Part shown: piece after piece, positions 7,466 to 15,711 of the stretch
Position numbering within the stretch: the first letter of the stretch is position 1
How the letters are laid out: each line of letters opens with the position of its first letter
DNA from: Deinococcus ruber
GTDB lineage: Bacteria; Deinococcota; Deinococci; Deinococcales; Deinococcaceae
Assembly (NCBI RefSeq): GCF_014648095.1
Contig: NZ_BMQL01000009.1
Coordinates: 62,001-126,000 of the forward strand
Length of the DNA: 64,000 nucleotides
Reading direction: 5' to 3'
Translations under genes and position numbers: made by a program
Notes under the pieces: model-generated
Database searches by the model: none
Told to the model about the DNA's origin: nothing
The model's input: only the letters and a program-made list of their open reading frames with translations

Positions 7466-9115
7466 GTGAATCTGGGACGTGGACTGATCTTCGTGACGGT
7501 GCTGGCCGGTCTGGTTCTGGCTGGCGATGTCGGCTGGCAGCAGATACGGCGACAGTCCGAGAACGGCCCACACCTTCAGGCCGTCGTGCCTGCCGTGACG
7601 CCCCCGGTGCCGGTGCTCGATCTGCCGTCTGTGCCGAATCTGGGTTCCAGCGAGTACCGCGAAGTGAATCCGCTGGCACTGAAACAGGCCACGCCGGTCT
7701 TCACGTACCACGACATCATCCGCAGCCGTCAACAGAAGGGCGCGGTGTGGTTCGACTGCACCATCGCCGAATTTGAAGATCAGATGCGCTTTCTGTCTCA
7801 GCACGGCGCACACGTCATCACGCTGGCGCAGCTTCAGACGCACCTGACACGCGGTACGCCGCTGCCGCCGCATGCAGTGGTGCTGACCTTCGACGACAGC
7901 TATCAGGGATTTTTCGATCTGGCGTATCCGGTGCTCAGGCGCTACGGCTACCCGGCGGCGGTGTTCGTGCATACCAACTATGTGGGCGTGCAGACGGGCG
8001 ACCATCCCAAGATGTCGTGGGACGAATTGCAGCAACTCGACCAGGAAGGTCTGGTGACGATTGGTGCACATACCCGCTCGCATCCCGCAGACCTCGCGCT
8101 GCTGAGTGTGGCCCAGCAGGACGACGAGTTGCGCGGCTCGAAGGCCGTGCTGGAACAGCATCTGGGGCACGTCGTCAACTTCCAGACCTACGCCAACGGC
8201 AAAGGCGACGCCACCACCTTCGAGCGGGCGCGGCTGGCAGGCTACACGCTGGGGTTTCTGGAATTCTGGGGGCCAGTCGAGCAGTCACCGGGCATCATGC
8301 AGCTCAACCGCTACATTCATATCCAGATGCCGCGTGGCTGGAATGAAGCCTACGGGCCAGACGCGCTGCCCACCGCCACCGCGCTGCCCCTGATGAGTGC
8401 CGCGCCCGTGCAGCAACAGGTGGTGTGGGCGGGTGGCCTGCGGCTCGTGCTGGAACGGGGCGGTCAGCTGCAACCGCGCCAGATTGCCGGGCGACCCGAA
8501 CTGACAGCGCTGGTGCAGGGGAGGCAGCCGGGCGAGGCAGCCCCGCTGCTGCTCGACGTTTCCACGTCGCTGTCGTCTGGCACGGTTTCACCACTGCTCA
8601 CCCCACTCTCGGCCTTCACGCTGCCCACCGACCAGCCGACGCTCGACGCCCTCCAGGGTCGCCCACTGGTGCTGTGGAGCAGTTCCGGGCTGGCTATCCT
8701 GCCCTTCGCCACCCCGCTGATGGGCAACGAAGCGGCGCTCCGCAGCATTCTTCCAGGCGTGAATGGAGCCTTTCTGGGCGGCGTCTGGCTGGTTCACGGC
8801 GGCGCGGCCCTCACGCCGACTGCCCTGAGCAATCATCCGTATACAGGTCTTCAGACAGCGCAGCAACGAGCTTTCCTGGGAGTGGACGCGCAGGGAAAAC
8901 TGGTCGTGGGCGTGTCGTTGACACCCGTTTCGGTGCCCCGGCTGGCCGCTGCCGCCGCTGGCCTGAACCTGAAGGAAGCGGTGATGCTGGATTCCAGGTT
9001 TACGGCGACGCTGGCGTGGGCCAATCTGGGCCGCAGCACACGTGCTCCGCTGCTGCCCGCTGGCGAGATTCCGGGCACGGTGCTCCAGGTGCAAGCCACT
9101 GCACAGCAGCCCTGA
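7466..9115 (+). CDS. Membrane-anchored polysaccharide deacetylase with C-terminal NAGPA-like domain
   Basis: 549 residues. Residues about 6-22 are a signal anchor. The NodB domain begins at FTYHDI (79-84) and carries TFDDSY (141-146; catalytic Asp and metal Asp) and HTRSHP near 210 (metal His pair). After about residue 310 the protein continues with a region unlike NodB: NGAFLGGVWLVHGG, RAFLGVDAQGKLVVGVS, LNLKEAVMLDSRFTATLAW. This order resembles phosphodiester-glycosidase/NAGPA domains, though the usual LDGGGSS end is changed. The enzyme probably trims acetyl groups from an envelope or exopolysaccharide; the second domain could bind or cleave the same polymer (inference). GTG start. Confidence 0.8.
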   Translation: MNLGRGLIFVTVLAGLVLAGDVGWQQIRRQSENGPHLQAVVPAVTPPVPVLDLPSVPNLGSSEYREVNPLALKQATPVFTYHDIIRSRQQKGAVWFDCTIAEFEDQMRFLSQHGAHVITLAQLQTHLTRGTPLPPHAVVLTFDDSYQGFFDLAYPVLRRYGYPAAVFVHTNYVGVQTGDHPKMSWDELQQLDQEGLVTIGAHTRSHPADLALLSVAQQDDELRGSKAVLEQHLGHVVNFQTYANGKGDATTFERARLAGYTLGFLEFWGPVEQSPGIMQLNRYIHIQMPRGWNEAYGPDALPTATALPLMSAAPVQQQVVWAGGLRLVLERGGQLQPRQIAGRPELTALVQGRQPGEAAPLLLDVSTSLSSGTVSPLLTPLSAFTLPTDQPTLDALQGRPLVLWSSSGLAILPFATPLMGNEAALRSILPGVNGAFLGGVWLVHGGAALTPTALSNHPYTGLQTAQQRAFLGVDAQGKLVVGVSLTPVSVPRLAAAAAGLNLKEAVMLDSRFTATLAWANLGRSTRAPLLPAGEIPGTVLQVQATAQQP

Positions 9116-9130
9116 ATCCTGACTGTGAAT

Positions 9131-10393
9131 TCAGTCGAGTGCCAGGGTAAAGCCGCGCAGCTCGTAGCCCCGCACGGTCTCGTTAAACGTCACGCTGGGC
9201 GGTGACACCAGCCGCACATCCAGCATCAGCAGGCGGCGCAAAAACACATCGCTTTCACGGATTGCCAGAAACGCGCCGGGGCAGCGGTGGTGTCCGTCTC
9301 CGAAGGCCAGAACCGGCGGCTGCACCCCTCTGGGCAGCGTCCGCATGGGGCAGACCTGTTCACCGCTGTCGCCCAGCAGGGCCGGGTCGGAATTGGTATC
9401 GAGCAGATCAAGCGTCAGAACGCTGCCTGCCGGAATCTGCACGCCGTCCACTTCCAGGTCGTTCAGGGTGCGTCGATACAGCTGAGACACCACGGGTTCG
9501 AGCCGCAGCAATTCCTGAAGGATGGCGTGCCGCTCGGCCTCGGGGGCGTGCAAATACTCGTTCTTCAGGCTGGCGTCGCTCAGAAAATGCCACGCCGCCG
9601 CCGAGATGAATTCACGGGTGGTGACCATGCCCGCCGTGCCGTAGGTGAGGCATTCAGTCAGGATCTCCAGATCGGTATAGCCGCGCTCCAGCAGATAACT
9701 GATCAGATCCTCACGCGGAGCCCTGCGCCGGGCCAGAATCGCAGGTTTGACGTCGAGCAAAAAGAAGGACAGAACTTTGGACTGGTTGATGTACCCGCGC
9801 AGTTTGCCACCAGGATGCACGGTGTCGGGCGTGGCGTCCAGCCCGTCATCCACGAAGCTCATCACGCGGCGCTCCATGCCCGGAACAGCGCTGCTCGTCA
9901 GGCCCACCACCTGCGCCGCGACGTTCACAGCCATCTTCAGGCTCAGGTCATCGAGGTTTGCGCGGCCCCGGGCGACAAAATCGGCTATCAGGCGGTCTGC
10001 CAGACGAGCCATCATGTCCTGATACCCCTCGACAGCCACGGGCGTGAAATAGCGGGCCGTTGAGCGGCGCATCTCATGGTGGTGCTCTCCCTCGGCAAAC
10101 AGCACCGGAGCACGCCCGAGGCCCGGCACGTCGTTCACGCGCTCAGCCATGAAGCCCGCCTGCCGTACGTCGTCGCTCCTGAGTACCTGCCGCGCCGCCT
10201 CAAAACTGTGCAGATGAAAATGACCGCGTTCATCCTGCGTCACCGTCTCGGCGGGTCGTGGGCCGGAAGGCGCAGTCAGGCGCTGCGAGGCTCCGTGCAC
10301 CGGACAGCCACCCGAACTGACAGCAGGGGTAGCTTTCCCGACAGATTCACCCGGGTCTTTTTTGGAAGGCGCTGGATCAGACAGCGGAGACAT
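9131..10393 (-). CDS. Cytochrome P450
   Basis: A 420-residue soluble bacterial P450. The haem-ligand loop is [14 protein letters not shown] with Cys at about residue 371; the K-helix region is [16 protein letters not shown]; the I-helix segment [13 protein letters not shown] has Thr in the oxygen-activation position, but the acidic residue normally beside it is missing. [14 protein letters not shown] is the C-helix haem-propionate contact. The first 40 residues are Ser/Pro/Gly-rich and look disordered. No ferredoxin or reductase gene is adjacent, so electrons must come from elsewhere. It is convergent with the deacetylase (15-base gap). Confidence 0.92.
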   Translation of the reverse strand: MSPLSDPAPSKKDPGESVGKATPAVSSGGCPVHGASQRLTAPSGPRPAETVTQDERGHFHLHSFEAARQVLRSDDVRQAGFMAERVNDVPGLGRAPVLFAEGEHHHEMRRSTARYFTPVAVEGYQDMMARLADRLIADFVARGRANLDDLSLKMAVNVAAQVVGLTSSAVPGMERRVMSFVDDGLDATPDTVHPGGKLRGYINQSKVLSFFLLDVKPAILARRRAPREDLISYLLERGYTDLEILTECLTYGTAGMVTTREFISAAAWHFLSDASLKNEYLHAPEAERHAILQELLRLEPVVSQLYRRTLNDLEVDGVQIPAGSVLTLDLLDTNSDPALLGDSGEQVCPMRTLPRGVQPPVLAFGDGHHRCPGAFLAIRESDVFLRRLLMLDVRLVSPPSVTFNETVRGYELRGFTLALD

Positions 10394-10535
10394 GCTGTCA
10401 GCTTGACGTGTTCAAGTGAGAAACAGCAACAAGGCATCCAAATTCAGCTCAACTGATGAAGCCAGCGGAGAGGGACACGATGTACGAAAGGTAATCGACA
10501 ACAAGCCGAACAACTTAGCAGACTTATCCTGCTTA

Positions 10536-11232
10536 TTGATACCTGCATAAGTTGGGGACAGATGAGACTGGGCGATGGCACAGGTGGGGCAGCCTGCAAG
10601 ACTGAGTCTTACACAGTTGGAAGACGGCGTCTGTTCGCAGAGCACTCCCTTCGAGAGGGCACGTTCAGTTCTGCACAGCCCGCTGAGCTCTGCGGCGTCG
10701 GATTGAGCGCGGTGCGCACGCGGCGCCAACGCCTGCGTAACAAGGTTCGCTGGAGGCGACGGTTTTGCCGTGGCGCTTCAGACGCCTTACAGATGCTGAC
10801 CTGGCGGAGATGATCGGCTTGCTGCAGGTCGGGCCTGATCCAGACCAGCTTCCTGACCAGCGCTAGACGTGTTGCCGCGTTCGAGCCGTCATCGGGTTGA
10901 GATTCGACGTTTGGTACCGCGTCGATTATCGTAGTTGTCTGCTGCATGCGTGGGGGTTCTCGCGGCAACAACCGGCGAAGCGGATCGCTGAGCAGGATCA
11001 AGACGCGGTCGCCGTATGGACTGACACTATGGTGCCCGAACTGGAACTCAAGATCGAGGTGGGAGAAACGCTGGCCTTCCTGGATGAAACGGGGTTCAGT
11101 CTGAACGCCACCTTGGCGCGGATGTGAGCGCGGTATGGACAGTCTCCGGTGTTGGAGGTCAAGACCATTTGGCAAAAGGTCTCGACGATTGGAGCGATCA
11201 CCACGACCGGTCAGTTCTTGCAACACACCTTC
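10536..11232 (+). mobile_element. Left part of an old IS630-type element, split by the composite transposon
   Basis: It begins with TTGATACCTGCATAAGTTGG right after a TA (10534-10535), the same terminus as the intact copies. It continues through the transposase region and stops at 11232, where TA (11233-11234) and the left end of the newer element follow. The missing right part is at 22858-23215: joining 11232+TA+22858 restores the reading register against the intact copy codon for codon, and gives about 1057 bases against 1061 for the intact elements. Confidence 0.85.
10575..11232 (+). pseudogene. IS630-type transposase, N-terminal part, decayed
   Basis: The frame starts with ATGGCACAGGTGGGG like the intact copy (ATGGCACAGGTTTGG) and includes the helix-turn-helix region and the first catalytic Asp region (ETLAFLDETGFSLN). 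Several in-frame stops and small indels are visible, for example TAG in the block corresponding to DQRWTC and TGA after the block corresponding to TVART. It can only be a relic; its C-terminal half lies beyond the composite transposon. Confidence 0.85.
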
Positions 11233-11234
11233 TA

Positions 11235-12295
11235 TTGATACCTGCATAGGTTGGGGACAGGTTAGACTGAGCGATGGCACAGGTTTGGCAGCCTGCAACG
11301 CTGAGTCGTCCTCAGTTGGAAGAACGGCGGCTGTTCGCAGAACCCTCCCTTCGGGAGGGCACCTTAAGTTCTGCACAGCTCGCTGAGCTGTGCGGCGTTG
11401 GATCGAGCGCGGTGCGCAAGTGGCGTCAACGCCTACGGAGCCAGGGTTCGCTGGAGGCGACGGTCGCGTCGGGGCCGCTCAGACGCCTCACAGATGCTGA
11501 CCTCGCGGAGCTCATCGGCTTGCTGCAGGCTGGGCCTGATCCAGACCAGTACCCTGATCAACGCTGGACGTGTCCCTGCATCCGAGCCGTGATCGGCTTG
11601 AACTTCGATGTCTGGTATCACGTTGATCATCTGAGTCGCCTGCTGCACGCGTGGGGATTCTCGCGGCAACAACCGGTGAAGTGGGCCGCTGAGCAGGATC
11701 AAGACGCGGTCGCCGCATGGATTGACACCAGGGTGCCCGAGCTGGAACGCACGATCGAAGCTGGAGAGACGCTGGCCTTTTTGGATGAAGTGGGCTTCAG
11801 TCTGAAGCCCACCGTGGCGCGGACGTGGGCACCCTGTGGATAGTCTCCGGTGCTCGAGGCCAAGACCAATCGGCAGAAGGTCTCGACGATTGGGGCGATC
11901 ACGACCACCGGCCAGTTCTTGCAGCACACCCACCAGGGTGCCATCAAGGGCCCACAGGTCATCGCTTTCTTGACGCACCTCCTGCGCCACGTGAAGGGGA
12001 AGGTCACCGTGCTGCTCGATAATGCGAGCATTCACAAGACGAAGGCGCTCAGCGCCTTCGTCGCCGATGAGACGCGGCTGGCCGTGGTCTATCTGCCATC
12101 GTACTCGCCGGAGTTGAATCCCGTTGAGCTCGTCTGGGCGTATGTCAAGCAGCAGATGTTGGCCAATTTCTGCCCGAGAGACCTGAGAACCCTGAAGTCA
12201 CGTCTCTTTCAGGCATGGCAGCGAGTGCGGTACATCCACCTGCCCACCCGCTTGCTGTATGGGGGCGATCCGTAAGCAACTTATGCAGGTATCAA
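11235..12295 (+). mobile_element. IS630-type element, copy A
   Basis: It starts TTGATACCTGCATAGG and ends CTTATGCAGGTATCAA, giving terminal inverted repeats, with TA on both sides (11233-11234 and 12296-12297). Its single gene carries one nonsense mutation, so this copy would need help from copy B to move. Confidence 0.88.
11274..12275 (+). pseudogene. IS630-type DDE transposase with single amber codon
   Basis: The frame is full length (334 codons) and aligns to the intact transposase at 21815-22816 except that CCCTGTGGACAGTCT reads CCCTGTGGATAGTCT, turning Gln into TAG at 11841-11843. All three catalytic regions are intact on either side: FLDEVGFSL (Asp), LLDNASIHKTKA (Asp) and YSPELNPVELVWAYVK (Glu). 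Loss is therefore recent. A downstream restart at 11850 would lack the DNA-binding domain. Confidence 0.88.
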
Positions 12296-12348
12296 TACCC
12301 GTGGCCTGCGCTGTCCCCTTTGGACAGACATATAGTCACGCTGTAACC

Positions 12349-13233
12349 TCAGCCCATCGGTGATTCTAGAAAGGTCAGCACCGTTTCAACGAACGTCTCG
12401 GTCTCCTCAATATCCGGGAAATGCGCGCTGTGCTCGAAAACCACCAGCTTTGCCCAGGGCAGCTGTTCGGCCACCTGCTGAGTAAAGGAAAGCGGCACGT
12501 TCCGGTCGTGGCGGCCAGACACTACCAAGACAGGCCTCTGGATGTCCGGAAGATGATCTGCGACCGCTGGTGGCGGTTGCTGGCTTAATGCTCGCGCCAG
12601 GTCACCCGTGTTTACCAGCCCACTCTCTGCCCAGCCGCTTCGGTTGCGCCGGGCGTGCTCAGTGTCCTGAAAAAGAAAGCGGTCGACCGTCTCTATGTCC
12701 ACTAGGGACCAGATGGCGTCTAGTCTCCTATCTAAGTCAGGAACATCAAGCCGACGAATTCGATCCGCAGTTTCACCACGGGCAGCCCAGGTTAGGCCAG
12801 CAATCTGACTTTTAGCGATCTCTGGGTCTGCCAGGTGAAATGCCGGAGCCTGTACCACCACGTGGCGGATCCGCTGCGGGTTCACTCTCGCCACTTCGAG
12901 GGCCAGCCCGCCGCCAAAAGAATATCCAAGCAGATCGACCGCTGGGACCCCCAGCCAGTCAATGAGGGCCAGAACATCCTCGATTAACACGTGGTAGCTG
13001 TCAGCAGAAGGGTCTTCTGCAGCCTCACTGCGGCCGCAGCCGCGCTGCTCGTAGTACACCACCGTGCGGTGCTGCTCAAGCAGCCTGCCTGCGGTGCGTT
13101 CGAAGACCCAGTGATTACCACCGGGCCCACCGTGCAGGACAACCAGTGGCACGGTGGCATGGACTGTCCCAGCCACGCGCACCCACTGCCTCACGTTGCC
13201 GAGCGAAATGAGCGCTTCCTGGTCTTGAAGCAT
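12349..13233 (-). CDS. Alpha/beta hydrolase, proline-iminopeptidase-like
   Basis: 294 residues with VVLHGGPGGNHWVFE (HGGPG oxyanion motif typical of prolyl iminopeptidase-type hydrolases), YEQRGCGRSE, nucleophile elbow GYSFGGG, acid in VSGRHDRNVP and catalytic His in EHSAHFPDIEE. Cytosolic, no signal peptide. It is cargo between IS-A and the MITE, so it may move with the composite structure. Peptidase versus epoxide/ester hydrolase cannot be decided here. Confidence 0.82.
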   Translation of the reverse strand: MLQDQEALISLGNVRQWVRVAGTVHATVPLVVLHGGPGGNHWVFERTAGRLLEQHRTVVYYEQRGCGRSEAAEDPSADSYHVLIEDVLALIDWLGVPAVDLLGYSFGGGLALEVARVNPQRIRHVVVQAPAFHLADPEIAKSQIAGLTWAARGETADRIRRLDVPDLDRRLDAIWSLVDIETVDRFLFQDTEHARRNRSGWAESGLVNTGDLARALSQQPPPAVADHLPDIQRPVLVVSGRHDRNVPLSFTQQVAEQLPWAKLVVFEHSAHFPDIEETETFVETVLTFLESPMG

Positions 13234-13263
13234 GTGGCCAGTGTAGGAGCTTGATCAGGCCTA

Positions 13264-13375
13264 TTGATACCTGCGTAAATCGGTGAGACCTAGCTTCCAT
13301 CGCATGAGCGTGGTGGCGAGCTCCCGCCCCAGGACTACGCCCCGGTTACCTGTCCCCAACCTATGCAGGTATCAA
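13264..13375. mobile_element. 112-bp MITE related to the IS630-type element
   Basis: The segment is flanked by TA (13262-13263 and 13376-13377). It begins TTGATACCTGCGTAAAT and its other end, read inward, is TTGATACCTGCATAGGTTGG continuing with GGACAGGT, identical to the first 28 bases of the IS left end. It has no coding capacity. Both termini resemble the left end, so it looks like a non-autonomous derivative moved by the IS630-type transposase. The 3' end abuts an IS66 remnant. Confidence 0.78.
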
Positions 13376-13377
13376 TA

Positions 13378-13674
13378 AACACCCTATTGAACCGCGCACC
13401 GCTGAAGTCGAACTCGAACGAGCGACTCCGACTGGGGATCCTGAAACAGGACGTACTGGACAGGGTATGGCGGTTCCTGAAAGACCGGGACATTCCACCG
13501 ACGAACAACGCAGCCGAACAGAGCCTGCGGACGGTGGTGATGACGAGAAAGGTCTCGCAGGGCAGCAAGACTGCGGCAGGCGCGCAGACATACATGTGGA
13601 TCAAGTTCATGGTGGAGACCGCGCGGTTGCGCGGTCAGGACCCCGTTGCGATCCTGACTGGCCTGATGTGCTGA
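13378..13674 (+). pseudogene. IS66-family transposase, C-terminal fragment
   Basis: The translated stretch DRVWRFLKDRDIPPTNNAAEQSLRTVVMTRKV is the characteristic IS66 transposase C-terminal block (NNAAEQSLR with the catalytic Glu). Only about 98 codons remain up to the stop at 13672-13674; the N-terminal three quarters are missing, cut off at the MITE. An ATG contributed by the MITE end (13363) would fuse in frame to it, but a functional product is unlikely. Confidence 0.8.
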
Positions 13675-13885
13675 CCGATTGGGCTGACCTTTCGGCCGAC
13701 CGCTAATCACAGACTATCCAGTGAACAGCAAAAAGCGTCGTCAACCTTAGCCAAGGTCAATGAGGCTCCTATGTATGAAAATATTTTCACAAAACTTTAA
13801 TTTTCAATGCTATAAGGTATAAAAAATCACAAAAAGTACCTATTAGGTGGGAGTTTTGTTAGCCTGTCCTAGCTATCATAAAGTC
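13675..13885. other. AT-rich intergenic region before the pilin operon
   Basis: About 210 bases, strongly AT-rich from about 13765 (runs such as GAAAATATTTTC, a perfect palindrome, and TATAAAAAATC). It must hold the promoter of the four-gene pilin operon; TATAAG and TATAAA hexamers near 13812-13825 are candidate -10 boxes but I cannot fix a -35. Confidence 0.4.
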
Positions 13886-14347
13886 ATGAGGTATCGTCAA
13901 AGTGGATTTACAGTACTTGAACTACTGGTAGTTATGGCTATTATCGGTATCCTTTCTGCAGTAGCTTTCATAGCGTTAACAAAAAGGAACAATCAGCTTC
14001 AAAACTTACAATTCATTGAGAAGCTTGGTCAGGACATTAATTATGCTAGAAGTATTGCTATGGCTAAGGGGCAAAAGGTCCAAATACAATTTAACTCGCT
14101 CAATGGATACACCGTAACAAATATAGAATCTTCACCACAAATGACAATTGCAACCGCTAGTAATTCTCAGGTGGCCCTGGGGAATATTAGTTTGGGTGAT
14201 AAGATTGTTTGTAGTAGCACGGGATTTTGTTTTGGATACACATCAGCCAATGCGCTTAAAACAATATCTAGTATTACGGCTACCACTGGGACAAATACTA
14301 AGACACTAAGTATCACGCTTTTAGGTCTTACGAGGATTGAGTCATGA
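13886..14347 (+). CDS. Minor type IV prepilin, GspH/PilA1-like
   Basis: 153 residues. The N terminus MRYRQSGFTVLELLVVMAII is a class III signal: cleavage by prepilin peptidase after Gly7, Glu at +5, then a hydrophobic helix for assembly. The ATG at 13886 fits the short basic leader; an upstream start would give an odd extension. The globular part has a Cys pair (VCSSTGFCFG) like GspH-type minor pilins. First of four coupled genes; its stop overlaps the next ATG (ATGA). In Thermus the equivalent PilA1 belongs to the set needed for DNA uptake. Codon usage is clearly AT-richer than outside the island. Confidence 0.85.
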   Translation: MRYRQSGFTVLELLVVMAIIGILSAVAFIALTKRNNQLQNLQFIEKLGQDINYARSIAMAKGQKVQIQFNSLNGYTVTNIESSPQMTIATASNSQVALGNISLGDKIVCSSTGFCFGYTSANALKTISSITATTGTNTKTLSITLLGLTRIES

Positions 14348-14781
14348 ATAATAAGGGCTTGACCCTAGTCGAAACAATAGTTGCTCTCGCTGTTTTTAGC
14401 GTGGTGGCTACACTTCCACTTGCCCTCTTTATCCCTGCGTCACAGACGGATAGCAACGCTCGTATGCGAACGCTGGCATTGCGTGCGGATGAGACATGGT
14501 TGGACCGATATCGATCTAACCAAGAACAACCAATCAGTGGTGGTGCATGTACTTTGAATAGTAACTCAACTATATTGACTTGCAACTACCCGCTAAATTA
14601 CTCCTATGCTACTCCTGAGCTCACAAGTATTATGAATCCCAGCATATTCAGCCATGTTATTACTGTTACTGGGGGCGCCGCTGGTACAAATGTGCATGAA
14701 TGGCAAGTGATAGCCAAGACGTCCTGGAAGCAGGGTGGAAAAACGTATAATACCCAGCTCACTACACGAGTTTCCTACTGA
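14344..14781 (+). CDS. Minor type IV prepilin, PilV/PilA2-like
   Basis: 145 residues. MNNKGLTLVETIVALAVFSV gives a prepilin cleavage site after Gly5 with Glu at +5 of the mature protein, then a long hydrophobic helix. The globular part has two Cys (GACTLNS...LTCNYP) probably forming a disulfide. Starts inside the stop of the previous gene (ATGA) and ends overlapping the next (TGATG), so the operon is translationally coupled. By position it matches PilA2 in the pilA1-A2-A3-comZ order. Confidence 0.82.
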   Translation: MNNKGLTLVETIVALAVFSVVATLPLALFIPASQTDSNARMRTLALRADETWLDRYRSNQEQPISGGACTLNSNSTILTCNYPLNYSYATPELTSIMNPSIFSHVITVTGGAAGTNVHEWQVIAKTSWKQGGKTYNTQLTTRVSY

Positions 14782-15707
14782 TGGGCCGCTCATCATCGCA
14801 AGGATTTACACTTATTGAACTGCTCATCGCGAGCGCTGTAGCTCTCTTAATTCTTCTAGTCCTTGGGCAAACCACAAATCTCAGCATGAGAATTTCAGCC
14901 CGGGAGAATCAAAATCTTCCAGTTCAGCAGCAGTTAAGAGCTAGTATTGAAGCAATGTCTCAGGAAATAAGAGATAGTATAGGCCCTCGGATATTCTACA
15001 GCAACATAAACGGTCCAGGTGTAACTCTACCAAGTGAACTCGTTGCAAGTAGCGGAAGCAGCATCACCTTATTTGTTCCTGTGCCTAATAGTACATTTGT
15101 TGTCTCTCCCCCCGTTGGATATCCGGTAGTAACAACATTAGCATCCCGAACATCTACTATTACTCAAGATCCGAGCTTGACTGATACGTCAAGTACGAGT
15201 GTGTCCTGCTCGACTGCCTTTTCTGGCAATGAGTATGCGGTGTTATATAGTACTCAGAAAACTGACTTTCTGAATGGTGCTGCAAGAAACGCTGATTCTT
15301 TTCGTATTTTAAAAGTTGCTCCTACCTCCCCCTGCCTCAGCACGGGCTCAATCGGAACGGTTGGAATTAATCACATTAATACTCCCCTTCCCGCGCTTTC
15401 GTGGAATCCAAACACGTACATAGTTGAAGTGACACCTATCACATATAGCGTGACCGATAATACTCTATATAGACAGATTATTGGTCAAACTGCTCAGGTT
15501 GTTGCCTACAATATTTCTAGCCTTACGTTGAGCTACCTCCCAGATAACCCCTCTGCAAGCATACCAAATTGTACGTCTGCTACTTATTTCGCTACGCCAG
15601 GGTGCGCACCTAGAAGTATCAATGTTACCTTAACGAGCACGCCTCAAAACACATTAGTAACAGGCGCTAAAAGTATCACAGCTAGTCAAATCGTATTCCT
15701 TAGGTGA
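14781..15707 (+). CDS. Minor type IV prepilin, PilW/PilA3-like
   Basis: 308 residues, large for a pilin as PilW/PilA3-type minor pilins are. MGRSSSQGFTLIELLIASAV has Gly8 before the cleavage point and Glu at +5, then the assembly helix. The rest is Ser/Thr-rich with a Cys-containing loop (SVSCSTAFSGNEYAV). Third gene of the operon; four bases separate its stop from the next ATG. A tip-complex role is inferred from family and context. Confidence 0.82.
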   Translation: MGRSSSQGFTLIELLIASAVALLILLVLGQTTNLSMRISARENQNLPVQQQLRASIEAMSQEIRDSIGPRIFYSNINGPGVTLPSELVASSGSSITLFVPVPNSTFVVSPPVGYPVVTTLASRTSTITQDPSLTDTSSTSVSCSTAFSGNEYAVLYSTQKTDFLNGAARNADSFRILKVAPTSPCLSTGSIGTVGINHINTPLPALSWNPNTYIVEVTPITYSVTDNTLYRQIIGQTAQVVAYNISSLTLSYLPDNPSASIPNCTSATYFATPGCAPRSINVTLTSTPQNTLVTGAKSITASQIVFLR

Positions 15708-15711
15708 ATAT

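Noticed and set aside
10412..10729. Minus-strand frame over the start of the old IS630 copy
   Set aside because: It is antisense to the transposase relic and shows no protein family features.
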